Made by a program: the position numbers and the translations under genes. 64,000 bases of DNA from Wurfbainia villosa (Eukaryota > Streptophyta > Magnoliopsida > Zingiberales > Zingiberaceae), in assembly GCA_025175895.1 (NCBI GenBank), contig JAKLTH010000238.1:3782001-3846000 (forward strand). Direction: 5' to 3'. Below, one piece after another: positions 46,801 to 58,324 of this stretch. Each line of letters opens with the position of its first letter. Position 1 is the stretch's first letter. Under the pieces are notes generated by a model, which did not search any database, was not told the origin of the DNA, and saw nothing but the letters and a program-made list of their open reading frames with translations.

Positions 46801-49204
46801 GAGCTTTAAATATTTAAGATCATTTGTTCGAAAAGAATGGTGGCGTTGAGAGATATGTCTTACGTAGAATCTGAATAGGATGGTTGAAATGGAAGAGAGT
46901 GTTAGATGTTCTTTATAATTATAAAGTACATTTAAAACTTAAAGGGAAGTTTTACAAAATAGTGATTAAACCTGCAATGTTATATGAAGTTGAATGTTAA
47001 ACTATGACTTGAGTACACTAGTAGAAGACGAGAGTTGTAGAAATGAGACTGTATTAAGGTGGATGTCTTGACATGGATGGAAAGAATAAGAAATAAGAAC
47101 ATTAAAGAGAAAGTCGGAATATCTTTATTGAGAAAATTTTTTATGAGATGCGTTTAAGATGGTATAATATGTATTTAGACACCTAATAAATGCTCAATAA
47201 TGCTATGTGAAACTACGATAAATTTTCACATTAAACGGAGAAGAGGAAGACCAAAACAATAATAAAACAAGATAAAATTTATTTAAATATAGATGATTAC
47301 ATATGAAGGGGAACCTTGACACAACGGTAAAGTTGTTGTCTTGTGACCTAGAGGTCATGAGTTCAAGTCCTGAAAATAATCTCTTGTAAAGAAGGGTAAG
47401 ACTGCGTATAATAGATTATTCTCTGAAACCTCGCATGGCTAGAGTTTCGTGCATCGGATTGCGCTTTTATACATGATGACATAGTAGGAGATAGAATCCA
47501 ATAACATAGAAGGATTATATAGTCGATTCCACCTAGTGAGATAAGGTTTGATGGTAGTTATTGTTGCTATTGTATAGTTATCCACATCTTCCATTATAAA
47601 GCTAAGTGATGTATTTCCATATGTCACCTAGTCTTGCTTGTGTTGTCAATCATGTTTACCATTAATGGCAGAATGTATTCAGAATTTCATTATTCCCACA
47701 TATAATTGCTCGTTGGTGATCAATTAGACCCATCATCGTCTTCTAAAAACCTCTTATCATATTTTTTTGGCTTCAATTTAAGCAGGTCTCCAAGAGATTA
47801 GAAGACACTGCAAGATATTTCAGGCGCTTGGGAAGTATAGGATTCTGGGGCCAGCTAGTATGCACCATTGCTTCTGCTGTTATTTTATCATTTTCCACAG
47901 TTGTGACGGGGAAGATCATTACACCAGTGACCTTTTATACTACTGTTGGTGCGATTGCAGTTGCATTTATTTCGGTGTTCTGGTTTTTTGGTTATATACG
48001 ACTATCAAAAAAGCTTCAAATAACAGCTAATGAACCTTCAAAGGTGTTTTTTCTTCCTAGCGCATACACAAATACCTTCCTCTCCCTCTCTCTATCCTTT
48101 CCACTCCTTGTGTACTGCAAAGTATTTTCTCTACATATGTGAGTCGGCATGATTTTCCACATGTTTCCTAATTGATGCTCAGAGAAGAGTTAAATGAAAG
48201 AATATTATAGTGTTCTAGGAGTTTCTCGAATAATTATGTTAATAATGTAGCATAAAGCATAGAATTAATGGCATCATTTATGTCATGCATGTTATTATAT
48301 TAGCCCTTCATTCTCAGTTTCTACATGTATAATAGAAATGCCCAAAGTTATCTATTACTTTGTCATGCTCTTTTGTTGAACTAAAAATATCATCACGGTG
48401 CTATCCAGGCCCCTCCACGTGCTGAAGTGGTAAAAAATCTGAAAAATGGTATAGTGCTTAATGTCTCGGGAATGGGTGCTGCAATTCTTGGTATGCAAGC
48501 AACTACTGGGTTATTGGTTGCTAAGACACTTACTACCCTATCAGTTCCTTATTACCAGGGAATACCCCCTGGTAAGAATGCGGTGCTGGCCATGGATGTG
48601 TTCTTAGTGCAGGTAATTTCTGATTTATACTTAGTTTTCCTCAACTCCTTTCTTGGCCCTTTTTTTTTGCCTTTTGTTCCTAATATCCTTCAGTTGCAGT
48701 ATCCAGGAACAAGAAGAGATCACAGTTTAGGAGTTGGGAAAAAACAATCTCAAGTTGAACTTGGTCAAACACTTGAGATAGGGCTAAAGAGTTCCGTAAC
48801 TGAATAGGACAAATTATATAAAGAACAAACAAATGCATTTTTTACTTCTCAAAAAAGAAAATTTATTACACGCGAAAAGGAAAATATATTCACTTAGTTT
48901 GCTTACATATTTATTTTGATGTTTTCTCAATCTCCAAATATGTTTTATTTTAGTTGAAGGTGAAATGACATTAGCATACTGGGATCTCCTATCCCATCCA
49001 TGTTTCTAGTGTCATAATCCTTGCTCACCAACTTTCCTGTAACTAATGCAATTATTTTTCTTATTCATTGGTGGTTCTAATTGATTGCAGTCTTCAAGCA
49101 ACACAGTCCTTTCACATCTCTTGGGGCTTGTTTTATCACTAGAGCTGTTGCGATCGGTCACCTTGCCGCATTTGCAAGCTGTTCCTATTCCCAGAGCTCT
49201 GTAG
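40869..49204 (+). CDS. TIC21: TIC21 (CIA5/PIC1), chloroplast inner-envelope protein
   Basis: Four exons: 40869-41138, 47786-48043, 48409-48612 and 49091-49204, all joined in phase 0, total about 281 residues, close to the Arabidopsis protein (about 296). Exon 1 is a Ser/Leu/Pro-rich transit peptide ending SEKEKLAQ. Exons 2-4 form the DUF3611 domain with four likely membrane segments (about residues 109-130, 139-161, 189-215, 247-265). Diagnostic stretches are RLGSIGFWGQLVCTIAS, FFGYIRLSKKL and VLAMDVFLVQ, then SSSNTVLSHLLGLVLSLELL. The family has been linked both to protein import (TIC complex) and to iron transport across the inner envelope. The first intron is 6647 bp, starts with GC instead of GT, and is full of LINEs. 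No coding damage was seen. Confidence 0.92.
41139..42786 (+). other. TIC21 intron 1, part before the LINE nest
   Basis: Ordinary AT-rich intron sequence with a purine-rich stretch at about 41920-42290. No embedded gene or repeat was recognised. The intron starts GCCAG after a CAG codon, a GC-type donor. Confidence 0.6.
43417..46639 (-). mobile_element. full-length RTE LINE (about 3.2 kb) inserted in the older LINE
   Basis: A complete but decayed RTE element on the minus strand. The 5' leader is at about 46639-46280 and the endonuclease at 46280-45000 (highly mutated). RT is in frames at 44244-44681 (NHTMKLWERVIEKRV, FIDLEKTYDRVPREIIWRIL) and 43696-44268 (RDDIVLVDETRERVN, FKYLGSFLQDDGG, EMRMLRWMCGHTRMD). 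The 3' end holds the ADPT-stop-ataaagc end and a (GTT)n/(GTC)n tail at 43417-43440. The 16-bp direct repeats TTTTAGTAGATGAGAC at 43401-43416 and 46640-46655 are part of the host LINE's RT gene. Of the RTE pieces in the window this is the most complete. Confidence 0.88.
43696..44681 (-). pseudogene. RTE LINE reverse transcriptase remnant
   Basis: Two overlapping frames cover the RT palm and C-terminal region. The first has YDRVPREIIWRILEKRGV and the LHQGSTLSPYLFTLIMDELL block. The second starts near the catalytic region and runs through KLSRVKTEYMEFKFS and LYGAECWATTRVHEQKM. The junction between the two frames lies at the YADD-equivalent region, where part of the motif is lost. In this family RT copies LINE RNA at a nicked target. 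Confidence 0.85.
47304..47472 (+). mobile_element. AU-type SINE inside the older LINE
   Basis: 169 bp with the AU SINE layout: GGGGAACCTTGACACAACGG (A-box region, 47309-47328), GAGTTCAAGTCC B box (about 47359-47370), then GGGTAAGACTGCGTATAATAGA and CATGGCTAGAGTTTCGTGCA, ending in a short T-run. It is flanked by 11-bp direct repeats with one mismatch (47293-47303 and 47473-47483). AU SINEs are transcribed by RNA polymerase III and mobilised by LINEs. Confidence 0.88.
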
Positions 49205-52200
49205 ATAATGTACTGATATTAGGTATTCATGTTCTATACCAATCCCTTCGTCACTCAAAGTTTTCAGTCTTTTCTTCGTTAAAATTAAGCCAAGGGATGA
49301 TAAAATAGATAGTAAGTTGTAATATGGATTTACATTTCCAAATACTTTTTCATGTCTATTTGTCAATGTTTTGTCCCAGATCTCAATGATTTGGAGGAAC
49401 TGGCAGCTTTATGTTAAATTGGATATACTTCATATAGGCAACCCTGTAGAGTCTTCTTGATAATTATTATTAAATACATTCATTTGTACAAACTAGGTGA
49501 TCATTTTTTTTTTAATCATACACTTGTTTTTCTATGCCATACTAGGTGATCATTTAGGATTTTCTAAAAATAAATATATTTTCAATTCGAAACTCATTTA
49601 TACTTTCATTTCTTCCACATGAGTTGGTCTAGAAACTCATGTATACTTTTCATTTCTACCATTAGAGTTTGTTAGGATATCAACATAATTTTGCAAAAAT
49701 ATTTTGGTGGTGTAAAATCACCTTAATGATCCTATAAGGATCAGAGATTATATTGTCCTCTTAGGAATTTGATCAACTTCCAGTTTATCTGTAGCTTGTG
49801 CAAGGAAAAAGGCTACCTACCTGTGCACTTATCAAATCCATAAATTCTATGCCTTGAGCTTTTAGGAACTCATTTATGTTTTCATTTCTATTATATAAAT
49901 ACTATACAAGCTGCATATCAAGTAGTTAAGAATATTTATAGCTGCGATATTTGTCGGCTACATGTGTCAAAAGCATATGAAACAAGAAGCCTTGTGATCA
50001 ACCATATTGTCTTTCAATTGTATTTTGGGATACATGCTTTGATAGAGGCTATGCCATGCAGCATGTTACTAAAACTTTTGTGTACCTTGTCAATTTATAA
50101 ACTCTCAGATTGTCCTAACAACCTAGTAAATCTATATCTATACATCTTATGCTAGTATAGCTAGTTTATGGGATGCCTCTCTGCTATTAAGATCCTTAAT
50201 GGAGACTTTTACGTGTGAGAGGTAATCAATCTTATAATGTAATCAAAATTATATTATAAAATGGATTAATTTATTTGATGTAATTTTAAAGGCGTAATAT
50301 AATGTAATCGAATTACAAAGAGGAGGTAAGATTCGTAATTTGGATTACAAAGGAAAATTTATATAATCGATTATATTACAACTCAATACTTATCATGATA
50401 AATATATTCTTTCTTTTTTTTTCATTTCTTTTGACGACGATGGCGATTGCGATAACCGAGGGCGCCAACGATCGATCGGTCGGTGATCGATCGATCGGAC
50501 GACTAACGATCGATTGACGATCGGCGATCGACAATCGACGATCGGGACCTCACCGATCGATCGGTGGTAGCGGCCGACGATCGATCGGCAAACGATCATC
50601 CGCGATCGGTCGACGATCGGCGATCGATCGATAATCGATCGTCGGCCGTCAACATAAGAAATCAATTAAAAATTTAATTATCTCCAAATGTATAAAGATA
50701 TTTTTATTATTTTTAATAATAAAATTACATTCCTTATATCAAATAATGGACGTCAAATAAAGCGAATGTAATCGTTTTTGTAATCAAAGATTACATCAAT
50801 TCTTAATCAAATATAGTAATGTAATACACATTACATTATATTATAAATTTAATTATATTATTTCGTATAGCCCAAGTGTCATCTATAGATTAGGACACAG
50901 AGACATCATCTCCTATGGCCAAAATGACATTGATATAAAGTATTGAGAAGGTCTCCCACTTTGCTTCTTGTACATAAAGGCTCTTTGTATGTCTGATAGA
51001 GATTTCAACTCAAAGAAGCTTGATTTTGTCAATAGATAGATTAATGCGAATCTTATTTGCATGTTATAGATTTACAAAACTTTTAGTTTGTCACGTACGC
51101 ATCCTCTTCTAGTGACATCTTATAGTCTTGATGTACGATTATTGCAAATAAAATCTGAATGAGCTTGATCATGGCCATTTGCAATAAATTTGATGCCTTA
51201 CAAAGTAATCACTATGATCATAAATCTTATACGTGGAAGTCATCTAAATCCATAAAAAAAATTTAGGTCTTCTTCGAAATTGATCATTGTCTTATCGTAA
51301 GTTAAATCGTCTTAATCATCGGAGTAATTAAACATATGGATGCTTGTTATTTTAGTAGGTTATTAATTAAATTATTGGCAACATGATATGAGTAATTATT
51401 TATTATTTAAAAGGGGAAATCTCTCTCTCTCGAGGATCCTCTCGTCGTCACATAAGTCACATAACGAAGAAAGAGAGTAAACTGATAAATCTTCAGTCTT
51501 ATCCATGTCTAGCACAGTGAAAAACTAGAATCCTATCAAAGATAGAAATTAATTCGTGTTCTATTATATAATATTTGCTCTCGCGTGAACAGAAGAATAG
51601 TTATTTATGAAAGTACACGATGAATTATTGATACAATATATGATTAGTTAAATATTTTTGAAGGTAAAATGGTATTTATTAAAAGTTGTGAAATACATAA
51701 AGGCAAAATTTCCAAAAAGTAGCCTTGGTTTCCATTATTTTTCATAGAACGGTTAGCACTTTGTATTTGATAAAAGGCACAACGTCTCTTACTTCCTTTT
51801 TCTTTTCTTTTCAAAAATATCCTCAATAATATTTTTTTGGGCAATAAAATTATTTCTGATGGCCAAATTAAATATATACTTGACAAAATAAGATCAACTT
51901 TGAAGAGAAATTTTATACTGTATGACGCGATTTAATCACTCGATGATGATGTGTAGAAGTTTCGATAGAGGATATTATTATGTATTTATTATTATTATGC
52001 CTGCTCGAATTCTCATGAGTCGCACATAAACATAAAAAATTTAGACTTTGAAAATCTCAAGTTTACGTAAATTTGTCTTTTGATGTATTAATAAAAAAAT
52101 CATTAATAATTATAAAAAAAATTAAAGTCTCTAAGCCAAGGCATTGTGTAAATGTTAATTAAATTTATTCCAAAATGAACTTTGATTTAAAGTTATCAAA

Positions 52201-53131
52201 AGATTGTTTGATAAGATACCCGATTATAAGTTAATCATGTGATTTATTGTAGGATTGATATCGAGAGGTGCTCAAGGTAAACATTATTATCTTTTTGTAT
52301 CAAAAATTATTTGATAAGATAATCAAATCTAGTTAAATCAAATTTAAAATTAACTAAACTTTTGAAATTACTATTCAAATTTAGTTTGAATTTGGTTCGA
52401 ATTTTAATTGACTTTGACTTGTTTAATTGATATCAAATGTCTAATCAAACTTGAATCATATTTGATTTATACTTTTTTTTTAGTTTGACTTGTTTAAATG
52501 CTATTAAATTTGTTTGTTTGTTTATTTTAAATTTTAATATTTTATTTGATTGGGTAATGAACTTATTAATATTTATAGGTTTGATAAAAATTTGTTTGTT
52601 TGTCTATAAATTTAATAAGACTTTGTCACAAGCTTGTTTATTCGGAATCTATAATATAAAAATTATTCACAAATATTATATATATATAAAAGTTTAATTA
52701 TTTAATTTATTAAGTTATTTAAATTTATTTATTTAATTGACTTCGTGCTATTCAACAACGAATATAAATGAACTTTTATCAAATTGAATACTAATTTTAT
52801 TGATGATCGATTCATTTACAATCCTACGTCTAAATCCTTTGAAATTAAATCTCAATATTAAAATGTACGAGGGCAAAAATAAAGAATGCACTAGTAATAG
52901 AGTTATCTTAAGGAGCAAGGATGATTACAAAGCTTTTCAAGACGTCTACTCTTCCATTGTATTAATTTTTTATTAAACAAAAACATCTCTTATAATTTAT
53001 TTATTTTATAATGATTATGAGACTAACGGAGGGAGGACAGGACAGACTTACAGATGAGACCAAGATAGGGTATGGTGGTTAGTACGGTAATAGAGTTGCA
53101 TCCATGAATAAAATTCAATCTTTGAGGACGG
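49205..53131. other. intergenic region between TIC21 and EMC3
   Basis: AT-rich with only chance frames. Two notable pieces are a CGATCG-dense core with AT-rich flanks (about 50215-50870) and a plus-strand copy of the dispersed repeat (52930-53120). The TIC21 3' UTR and polyadenylation site should lie just after 49204 but no decisive signal is visible. Confidence 0.5.
50215..50870. repeat. CGATCG-dense core with AT-rich, partly inverted flanks
   Basis: 50445-50650 is packed with GATCGATCGG/CGACGATCG words, many of them palindromic. The flanks (50225-50390 and 50700-50870) are both rich in TAATGTAATC/GATTACATTA words, arranged partly as inverted repeats (TATAATGTAAT at the left, ATTACATTATATTATA at the right). 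It could be a foldback or MITE-like element with an expanded core. No target duplication could be set. Confidence 0.45.
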
Positions 53132-53134
53132 TAA

Positions 53135-53414
53135 GGTAGTGTTTGGTATTAAGAAAATTTTTCATTTTTCATTTTATGTTTTTCTTTTCCATAAAACAGA
53201 AAACGATTTTTTAATGTTTTATAATTTTCCAGAAAATACTTTTTTATTTTTTGAAAAATGAAAATGAAAACAGAAAATGATTTTCTGGAGTTTTATTTTA
53301 AAAATGTTTATTTATTTTCTAGAAAGCGGAGATGGAAAAACGATCAAAGCGTATTTTCGTTCCTCATAAAATAAAAATAAAAAATAAAAAAAAAATTCTC
53401 TACCAAATACCTCC
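53135..53414. mobile_element. Tourist-like MITE (PIF/Harbinger), copy 3
   Basis: 280 bp flanked by TAA (53132-53134 and 53415-53417). It begins GGTAGTGTTTGGTATTAAG and ends CTACCAAATACCTCC. The interior matches the copy at 24312 closely (TTTTTGAAAAATGAAAAT, GATTTTCTGGAGTTTT). It sits about 560 bases upstream of the EMC3 start codon. Confidence 0.85.
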
Positions 53415-53417
53415 TAA

Positions 53418-53979
53418 GTTTTTCGGAGTACCTATATTTTTATCGTGTTAATTTTAAATTGGATAATATATTCCTCGTAAATTCGTAATTTATCTTTTTC
53501 GGGTATCGATTAACAGAGCAATGAAGGCGAATAAATCACTTTTGATCCAATGGACGGATTTGACCTTTTGCCCTCAACGAGCGGAAAAATAAAGACATGC
53601 TTTTCTTCATCATCGACGTATCCTGATAGATCCGTCCGTTCTTTTGATCGTCGTCCAAAGCTGCCGTCGGAACGGGACGACTCTCTCTCTCTTCCTCCTC
53701 CGGAATCCAACCGCCGCTCCCGCGGCGCGCTCCGGCAGTCCGCCGCTTTTTCGTGGCCGACACTTGGAGCTCTTCCTTCCTCCGCAAGTCGCAGTGAGAA
53801 ACAATTCAAGCCCATCGCCGGAACAGATTTCTTTATCGACAACAGGTTCCCTTCCTCCCCTCCTCCCCTCCTCCCCCACCCCTCCAGATCTATAAGTAAT
53901 CTCGAGTTTTCTTAGATTGATCCTTGTGGGTAACTGAAAAAGCAATTGTTCTAGTTTTGCAAGGACAATTTTTGTCACG
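53418..53979 (+). promoter_or_regulatory. EMC3 promoter and 5' UTR region
   Basis: From about 53550 the sequence turns GC-rich and CT-rich up to 53890, like many plant 5' UTRs. A GT at about 53848 (AACAG|GTTCCC) and an AG just before GACAATTTTTG (about 53960) could bound a 5' UTR intron; this is inference. Frames here on either strand show no homology and are not genes. Confidence 0.4.
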
Positions 53980-55041
53980 ATGGCGGAAGATCTCGTCCTT
54001 GACAGGGCCATAAGGGATTGGGTCTTGGTCCCTCTCTCCGTGGTGATGGTGTTGATCGGCTTCCTCCGCTACTTTGTCTCCAAGCTTATGCGATCCTACC
54101 AGACCCCAGATCGTAAAGTTGTTAAGGAAGGGTTCGTCTCTCTTTCTCTAATTTCTGCCCATTCCCTTTCTCACCCTTCCTAGTGTAATTAATGCTGCCC
54201 TCCCTTTTTTTTTCCTACTAGTTGATTTAGGTTCTTTTTTCTTTTATCGTTTTAGGCAAGTGGTCCTTAGGGCGAGGAATTTGAGGGCTGCAGCTGGGTT
54301 TATTCCCACCAAGTCTTTTTGGTCCCGAAGGGTTTATTTTACCAATGAGGTACACATCTCGTTTGGGTGAAATGGAGAAAAATTTGTGTCTTTGATACTT
54401 GTATTTCTTTGCTTTCCCTAAATCTTAATTTTTGTGAGCAAAGGAAGAAAGAGCCAAACCTTAGTGACAATATGTTGTGTGTTTGTTTCATATGCATACT
54501 AGATTTCAAAAAAGTTATATCTTATAAAATCATGGTAGGAACATAATGGTTTATGGCAAAAATAGTGATTGTTGCAAAATAGCTGAAGCTTGGAAATACG
54601 TTCTCTTTTATCTCATATCTACTCAAAAGGTTTTCTTCAGTAGCTTTGTGCATCTTCACTTATCGTAATACATGTTGCAGAAACATTGTCTATTTGATAG
54701 ACCTAAAAGTTGTGTGCAGCAGAAAATTATAGTATAAACTCTGTTAACCAATCACAAATCATCTCGGATGGTGATACTATTTGGTGCTGCAGGAGAATGG
54801 TTTGCTGCATGTTCCAAAAGGGCAAGCTCAGAATCCACAAGCACAGATGTTTTCAGACCCAAACATGGCTATGGATATGATGAAGAAGAACATTTCGATG
54901 ATTGTTCCACAGGTTAAAAATTATCAGTTCTCTTTTCATAGGTTTTAACTCTATTTTCATTTTTTAATGGAAAATATTGATATTTCTTTCAGACACTTAC
55001 CTTTACATGGGTGAACTTTTTCTTCTCTGGTTTTGTGGCAG
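53980..55041 (+). CDS. EMC3: EMC3, ER membrane protein complex subunit 3 (first four exons; continues past the window)
   Basis: Exons 53980-54131, 54256-54349, 54793-54912 and 54993-55041 join with canonical GT/AG sites to about 138 residues, a bit over half of the roughly 246-residue plant protein. They read MAEDLVLDRAIRDWVLVPLS with the first membrane helix (about residues 13-33), then RYFVSKLMRSYQTPDRKVVKEG, MFSDPNMAMDMMKKNISM, and the second helix TFTWVNFFFSGFVAG. EMC3 is the insertase core of the EMC, related to YidC/Oxa1/Get1, and helps insert membrane proteins in the ER. The remaining exons (the part after FVA) were searched for and not found before 64000. Intron 4 is therefore at least 8.9 kb, or the gene is broken. 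The first reading is preferred since no exon shows damage. Confidence 0.9.
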
Positions 55042-58000
55042 GTAAATATGCCTTCCGCTGTGTGTTGCCCATTTTATGTTCACTTTACGTAACAATAGAT
55101 TGAATTGATTGTTTTCTTGCACTAACTTTCTTCTACAATCCATTATATTATGGGATAATGTCATTATTATTATGCTGTACTCCTTTAATCAGCCTCTACA
55201 TTTCAGGCATCACGGATCAATTTTTTTTTTTTTTTGAGATGAATGATAGAAAAAATAGGAAAATAAAGTATCTATTATGCTACTTTATATCAAAGCCTTA
55301 ATGCATTTTATCTGACCTATACAGTTGATTTGAATGCAGAGTAGCATATTTAACTTGTCCAAGAAAAATGATTCTCTGCAGTTGAAGTTGAACTCTTTGT
55401 AGACAAAGTTGCTATCTTATATTAATTAATTTTCTCATTGATGGATAATAAAATCAGGTATATCATACTGAACTTGCGACCAGGATTTGACACTAATCTT
55501 ATGTCTTTGGAAGTGATGTTAGAAGATAAAGAACTACTCTTTTAGGAGGGAATGCTTTTCTCATACCCAAAGGTTATACAAGGGGGAATGCACATTGGTT
55601 TTAAAGGAATAAGAAGTTTAGCTGCTAGGAATTTGTAACATCTTGATCATGCATAAGAAAAGTGAAGGGCAACATAATTCATATTATATAATAATTATAA
55701 ATGATGTACTGCATGACATGTAATACACAGCTACACAAATTTATGTTTAAAATCAACTATTTGATAAACCAACCTAAAAGACAAAAAAAACCTCATATTC
55801 AAAGTTGCATTGTTTTAATTATATCCCTAAATTATTGCATTGGAGATAAAATTGTCGTTCCAATGTGGATTTAGGAAATAAAATACTAAATGTTATAAAC
55901 ACATACACCATTTAAGTAGAGAATTGAATGATGAAATTTAGTTCCAGCCCTCCACTGCGCCAGGCGCCGGTAAGGCCAAAGGCCTACTATGGTTTACTCC
56001 CTCTGTTCGCTCGGGGGCCGGTGAGAGGGGGACCCTTGGGGGAGGGATTTCCCTTTTTGCACAATTGAATGATGAAATTTAAAGGGAATTTTGGGTAACA
56101 TGTATGAAAGTTTTCATGGTACAGCATATGATTGAAAAACTTATAATTGGAAGAGATTTAAATGGATAATGAGTCTTTGGGGAATATAAGTCAATCTAAA
56201 AGGTAATACAACTTTGGATTTTCATCTTACCATATATCTTATGATTGTTGATGCTTATTTTAGAAAAGAAATGAGTATCTGATTCCTTCCAAAAGTGGCA
56301 AGAATAATAATCAATTTTTTTTTTGTCCTTCGTTTGATGGTAGTTTAAAATTAAGTAGAAAAATAGTATGGTAATATCTAGACAATGCTTGGATAGCGAT
56401 TGATCAAGTTGGATCAAAATTGACAAGTGGCTATGAGATTTTGGCTAAGAATGAGCTGAACTTTATTGGAAGCACTTGACAAGTGTTGATTTGATTCTAG
56501 TCGAGAAATTGAGAACACTTGTGAAATAAACAATATGTGTTAGATTGTTATGGAAAATAAATAATATATAATTGTCCTCATAGCATGGCCAAATAAAAGT
56601 AGATATGAAGGATATGAATGTACTTCCACAGGATGTTATGACAAAATCCAAATTCATGTATGTAATATAAAAATTTACCATACCATTAGACTCTTTATAG
56701 TTATTACTCAGTATAATTTTATACATTGTATCGATAGATATAACCCTTGTATGTAAAGTGGACCTCAAATTTTGGCAGATAGAAGCAAATTAAGGAGCTA
56801 ACAAAACTGGTTGGCAGATATTAGTCATAGTTGACTATGGAAGCAATTGGAGAACTGATTCATAGAGCTCTTTTACTAAAGTCAAGTCAATAACTTTTCA
56901 TTTTGGCCGAAAGTTCATATTTTCATAGAACTCTTTTTACTAAGGTTGAGTCAGAACTTTTTGCTAAAATTTTAGCTAAAAGTTCATAGATCACAAGTGA
57001 ATTAAGATCTTCGGATGTTGTCTTCAAGTTTAATTTACTTAAGGAAGATTAATTCGTAATTACGTATTTGTTAGGTAGTCATCTCTTAAAGTTTGTTCTA
57101 CATATCTTTTCATTAATTGTGTTTTTATTTTATGCCAATATGTGATGGGGTTATGATTTGTTTTTCTCTCCAATGGCAGGAGCTTATCATTAATAATTTT
57201 TAGTGGGTCCATTAAGTGTGAATTCCACAAATAATGCTCATTGAATGAAGGTTATCTGTCAATCAAAATAATTCTCAATATCATATAACCAGTCAAAAAA
57301 TATATTAGCTTCCATTTTGCCATAAAAAAAAATCATAGCATCTATCCTAATATGCATAAATGTATAACAATTATTACTTTTAGGAAAATTAATTTAATTC
57401 TTCTCTATATGCGGGAAATTTAACTATATATGAGTTTGCATGATTTTCATGAAATTGTAAGTGCAGAATTTTTTTTGGATGATTTGTTCTAGTTCTCAGG
57501 AAATTAAGCTCATCATTCGTGAGTATTATTTGGTTGATATGTCTCACATTTAAAATCTATATCTTTTGTATTATTTAGAGGTAGGAGGTAATTGTGGTAA
57601 TTCCTCTCATAATGTCAATCTAATTATTGACAAGTCATGATGATTATAAAATAGTGTTTATAAATTAAAAGATACAAAGAACATGACAAATAACTAATGT
57701 ACAAGTAGACTAGTTATGTTTATATGGATTATGACTGAACTAAATAGTAAATTATATATATATATATATATATTATGAATAATGTGTAATGATATATAGA
57801 GTATAGACATTGATTTAAAATTATCAACTAAATAAATAAAAGGAATTTTTAGAAGGAGAACATGTGTTTATATCGAGATTATATGAGCTTTCGTCGATGT
57901 TGAAGTTGTCATGATATTCGAGCTTGAACAACATATGAAGGCATTTGATTTTTCAAATTTACAATCTATTTTTTCGAATCTAAAAGAGGCTATCGTTTTC

Positions 58001-58127
58001 TAGAAAAGACATTGATTAGAGGGTGCTAAGGTCGCCAATGAAGAAAAGGCAAGCAGTGGAGATTGAAGGAGTACAACTAAAAGATGGACCATGACAATAT
58101 TTCTTTCTGTTTTTTTTTGTTGACAAC
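55042..58127 (+). other. EMC3 intron 4, part before the copia insertion
   Basis: AT-rich intron sequence. It contains the short GC-rich insertion at 55941-56062 and an (AT)n tract near 57750-57772. No exon resembling the next EMC3 block was found and chance frames have no homology. Confidence 0.6.
55941..56062 (+). mobile_element. short GC-rich insertion flanked by 19-bp target duplications (SINE-like)
   Basis: 122 bp of GC-rich sequence ending in a short T-run (CCCTTTTTGCAC) stands out in an AT-rich intron. Perfect 19-bp direct repeats AATTGAATGATGAAATTTA flank it (55922-55940 and 56063-56081), the size expected for LINE-mediated insertion. It starts GTTCCAGCCC, loosely like the SINE start at 30049 (GCTCCAGGGC). 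No clear A or B box was found, so it may be a truncated SINE or a retroposed small RNA. Confidence 0.6.
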
Positions 58128-58317
58128 TGTTATTTCGTAACTCAAGATATCCTATTACATGAAAGAAGCCCTATTTATATACAAGATTAGGGCTTATTCA
58201 AAAGAATAAATCAAACCCTATCCTAGGAATAAATCAAATTCTATCCTAAGAAATAATTATTCCTAATGATATTTAGGGATAACAATTATCCCTAGTCATA
58301 TCTACAATATTCTAACA
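58128..58317 (-). repeat. 3' LTR of the intronic copia element
   Basis: 190 bp, TGTTATTTCG...TCTAACA. The bases after it on the plus strand (CTCCCCCTCAAGC) read GCTTGAGGGGGAG on the minus strand, the polypurine tract that primes plus-strand synthesis. Confidence 0.9.
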
Positions 58318-58324
58318 CTCCCCC

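Larger units (their letters stand above)
42799..47570 (+). mobile_element. older RTE LINE in TIC21 intron 1, split by a second LINE and a SINE
   Basis: The LINE occupies 42799-43416 and 46656-47570 (plus). It starts within the region upstream of RT (LTKLFNVLLKTKK-like), continues through NKGDIQNCAYYRGIKLMNH, the RT block MVFIDLKKTYDKV and, up to the break, DIILVDET. It resumes after the inserted LINE with the YGVN continuation and runs to a 3' tail ending TTATTGTTGCTAT. 12-bp direct repeats TGTATAGTTATC flank it (42787-42798 and 47571-47582). Many stops and frameshifts. It is 5'-truncated and inactive. Confidence 0.85.

Noticed and set aside
50393..50665. Minus-strand 90-codon frame with Asp-Arg-Ser repeats
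   Set aside because: Its residues come from the CGATCG repeat core; no domain and no splice context.
53510..54011. Several overlapping GC-rich frames on both strands upstream of EMC3
   Set aside because: They are mutually overlapping in the 5' UTR/promoter region and show no homology.
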